Source: CAYUNA01 sp047629355
GTDB lineage: Bacteria > Bacteroidota > Bacteroidia > Chitinophagales > Saprospiraceae
Assembly (NCBI GenBank): GCA_047629355.1
Contig: JBLHWU010000179.1
Span: forward strand, 1-13,510
Direction: 5' to 3'
DNA: 13,510 nucleotides
How positions within the stretch are numbered: position 1 is the stretch's first letter; each line of letters opens with the position of its first letter. Of this stretch, positions 13,413-13,510 are shown one piece after another. The notes under the pieces were generated by a model. The model did not search any database, was not told the origin of the DNA, and saw only the letters and a program-made list of their open reading frames with translations. Position numbers and translations under genes: made by a program.

Positions 13413-13510
13413 ATGGATTATATAAAAATACGAAGTCGCCCAGAAAGTTTCCAATCACTCACATCTGTGACAGTTGAGGAATTCGATGAAATGTTAGCCT
13501 ATTTTGAACG
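13413..13510 (+). CDS. IS5-type (HTH_Tnp_4/DDE_Tnp_4) transposase, N-terminal fragment cut by the window end
   Basis: Thirty-two codons from ATG 13413 read MDYIKIRSRPESFQSLTSVT followed by VEEFDEMLAYFE. The pattern RPxxFxSLTSVTVEEFDxMLxxFE is the N-terminal helix-turn-helix of transposases with a DDE_Tnp_4 catalytic domain (IS5 superfamily). The catalytic part and the right end of the element lie beyond the window. A purine-rich GAGAAATAAAGCG precedes the start. Whether the gene is intact cannot be seen. Confidence 0.7.
   Translation, partial: MDYIKIRSRPESFQSLTSVTVEEFDEMLAYFE

Overview
The window looks like a Bacteroidota chromosome, probably the Saprospiria/Chitinophagia side (an inference). 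The evidence is an AT-rich genome with weak ribosome binding sites, a TamA-type Omp85 made as a lipoprotein (the TamL form typical of Bacteroidota), a DUF547/beta-barrel protein, and many short intergenic palindromes. All supported genes lie on the + strand.

Region 1 (about 85-2954) is the notable part: a complete diversity-generating retroelement (DGR). A C-type-lectin-fold (FGE-sulfatase-like) target protein (85-852) ends in a variable repeat (VR, 725-848). An HRDC-domain accessory gene (1014-1493) stands where many DGRs carry avd. Its end overlaps the reverse transcriptase gene (1468-2496, YMDD box and the DGR-type IGNLTSQ motif). The template repeat (TR, 2687-2810) lies downstream of the RT. 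VR and TR align over 124 nt without gaps and differ at 16 positions, all of them A in the TR. They change 12 codons and none silently, which is the signature of adenine-specific mutagenic retrohoming. Two further inverted-repeat pairs tie the cassette together: one joins the 3' flank of VR to the 3' flank of TR, the other joins the RT 3' end to the region just before TR.

Region 2 (3077-6579) holds an SF1B UPF1/SMUBP2-like helicase and an uncharacterised membrane protein with three copies of a roughly 45-residue repeat. An imperfect palindrome of about 83 nt lies between them.

Region 3 (6911-12486) is an outer-membrane set: a secreted DUF547 domain fused to a predicted beta-barrel, a small BamA-like Omp85 with one POTRA-like domain, and the TamL lipoprotein Omp85, which apparently starts at TTG.

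Region 4 (12487-13510) is decayed or mobile DNA. It contains the frameshifted and internally deleted remains of a four-helix-bundle (S23-type) gene with a slippage-like 15-bp repeat. After that come about 570 nt of AT-rich DNA without genes and the first 32 codons of an IS5-type transposase that runs off the window.
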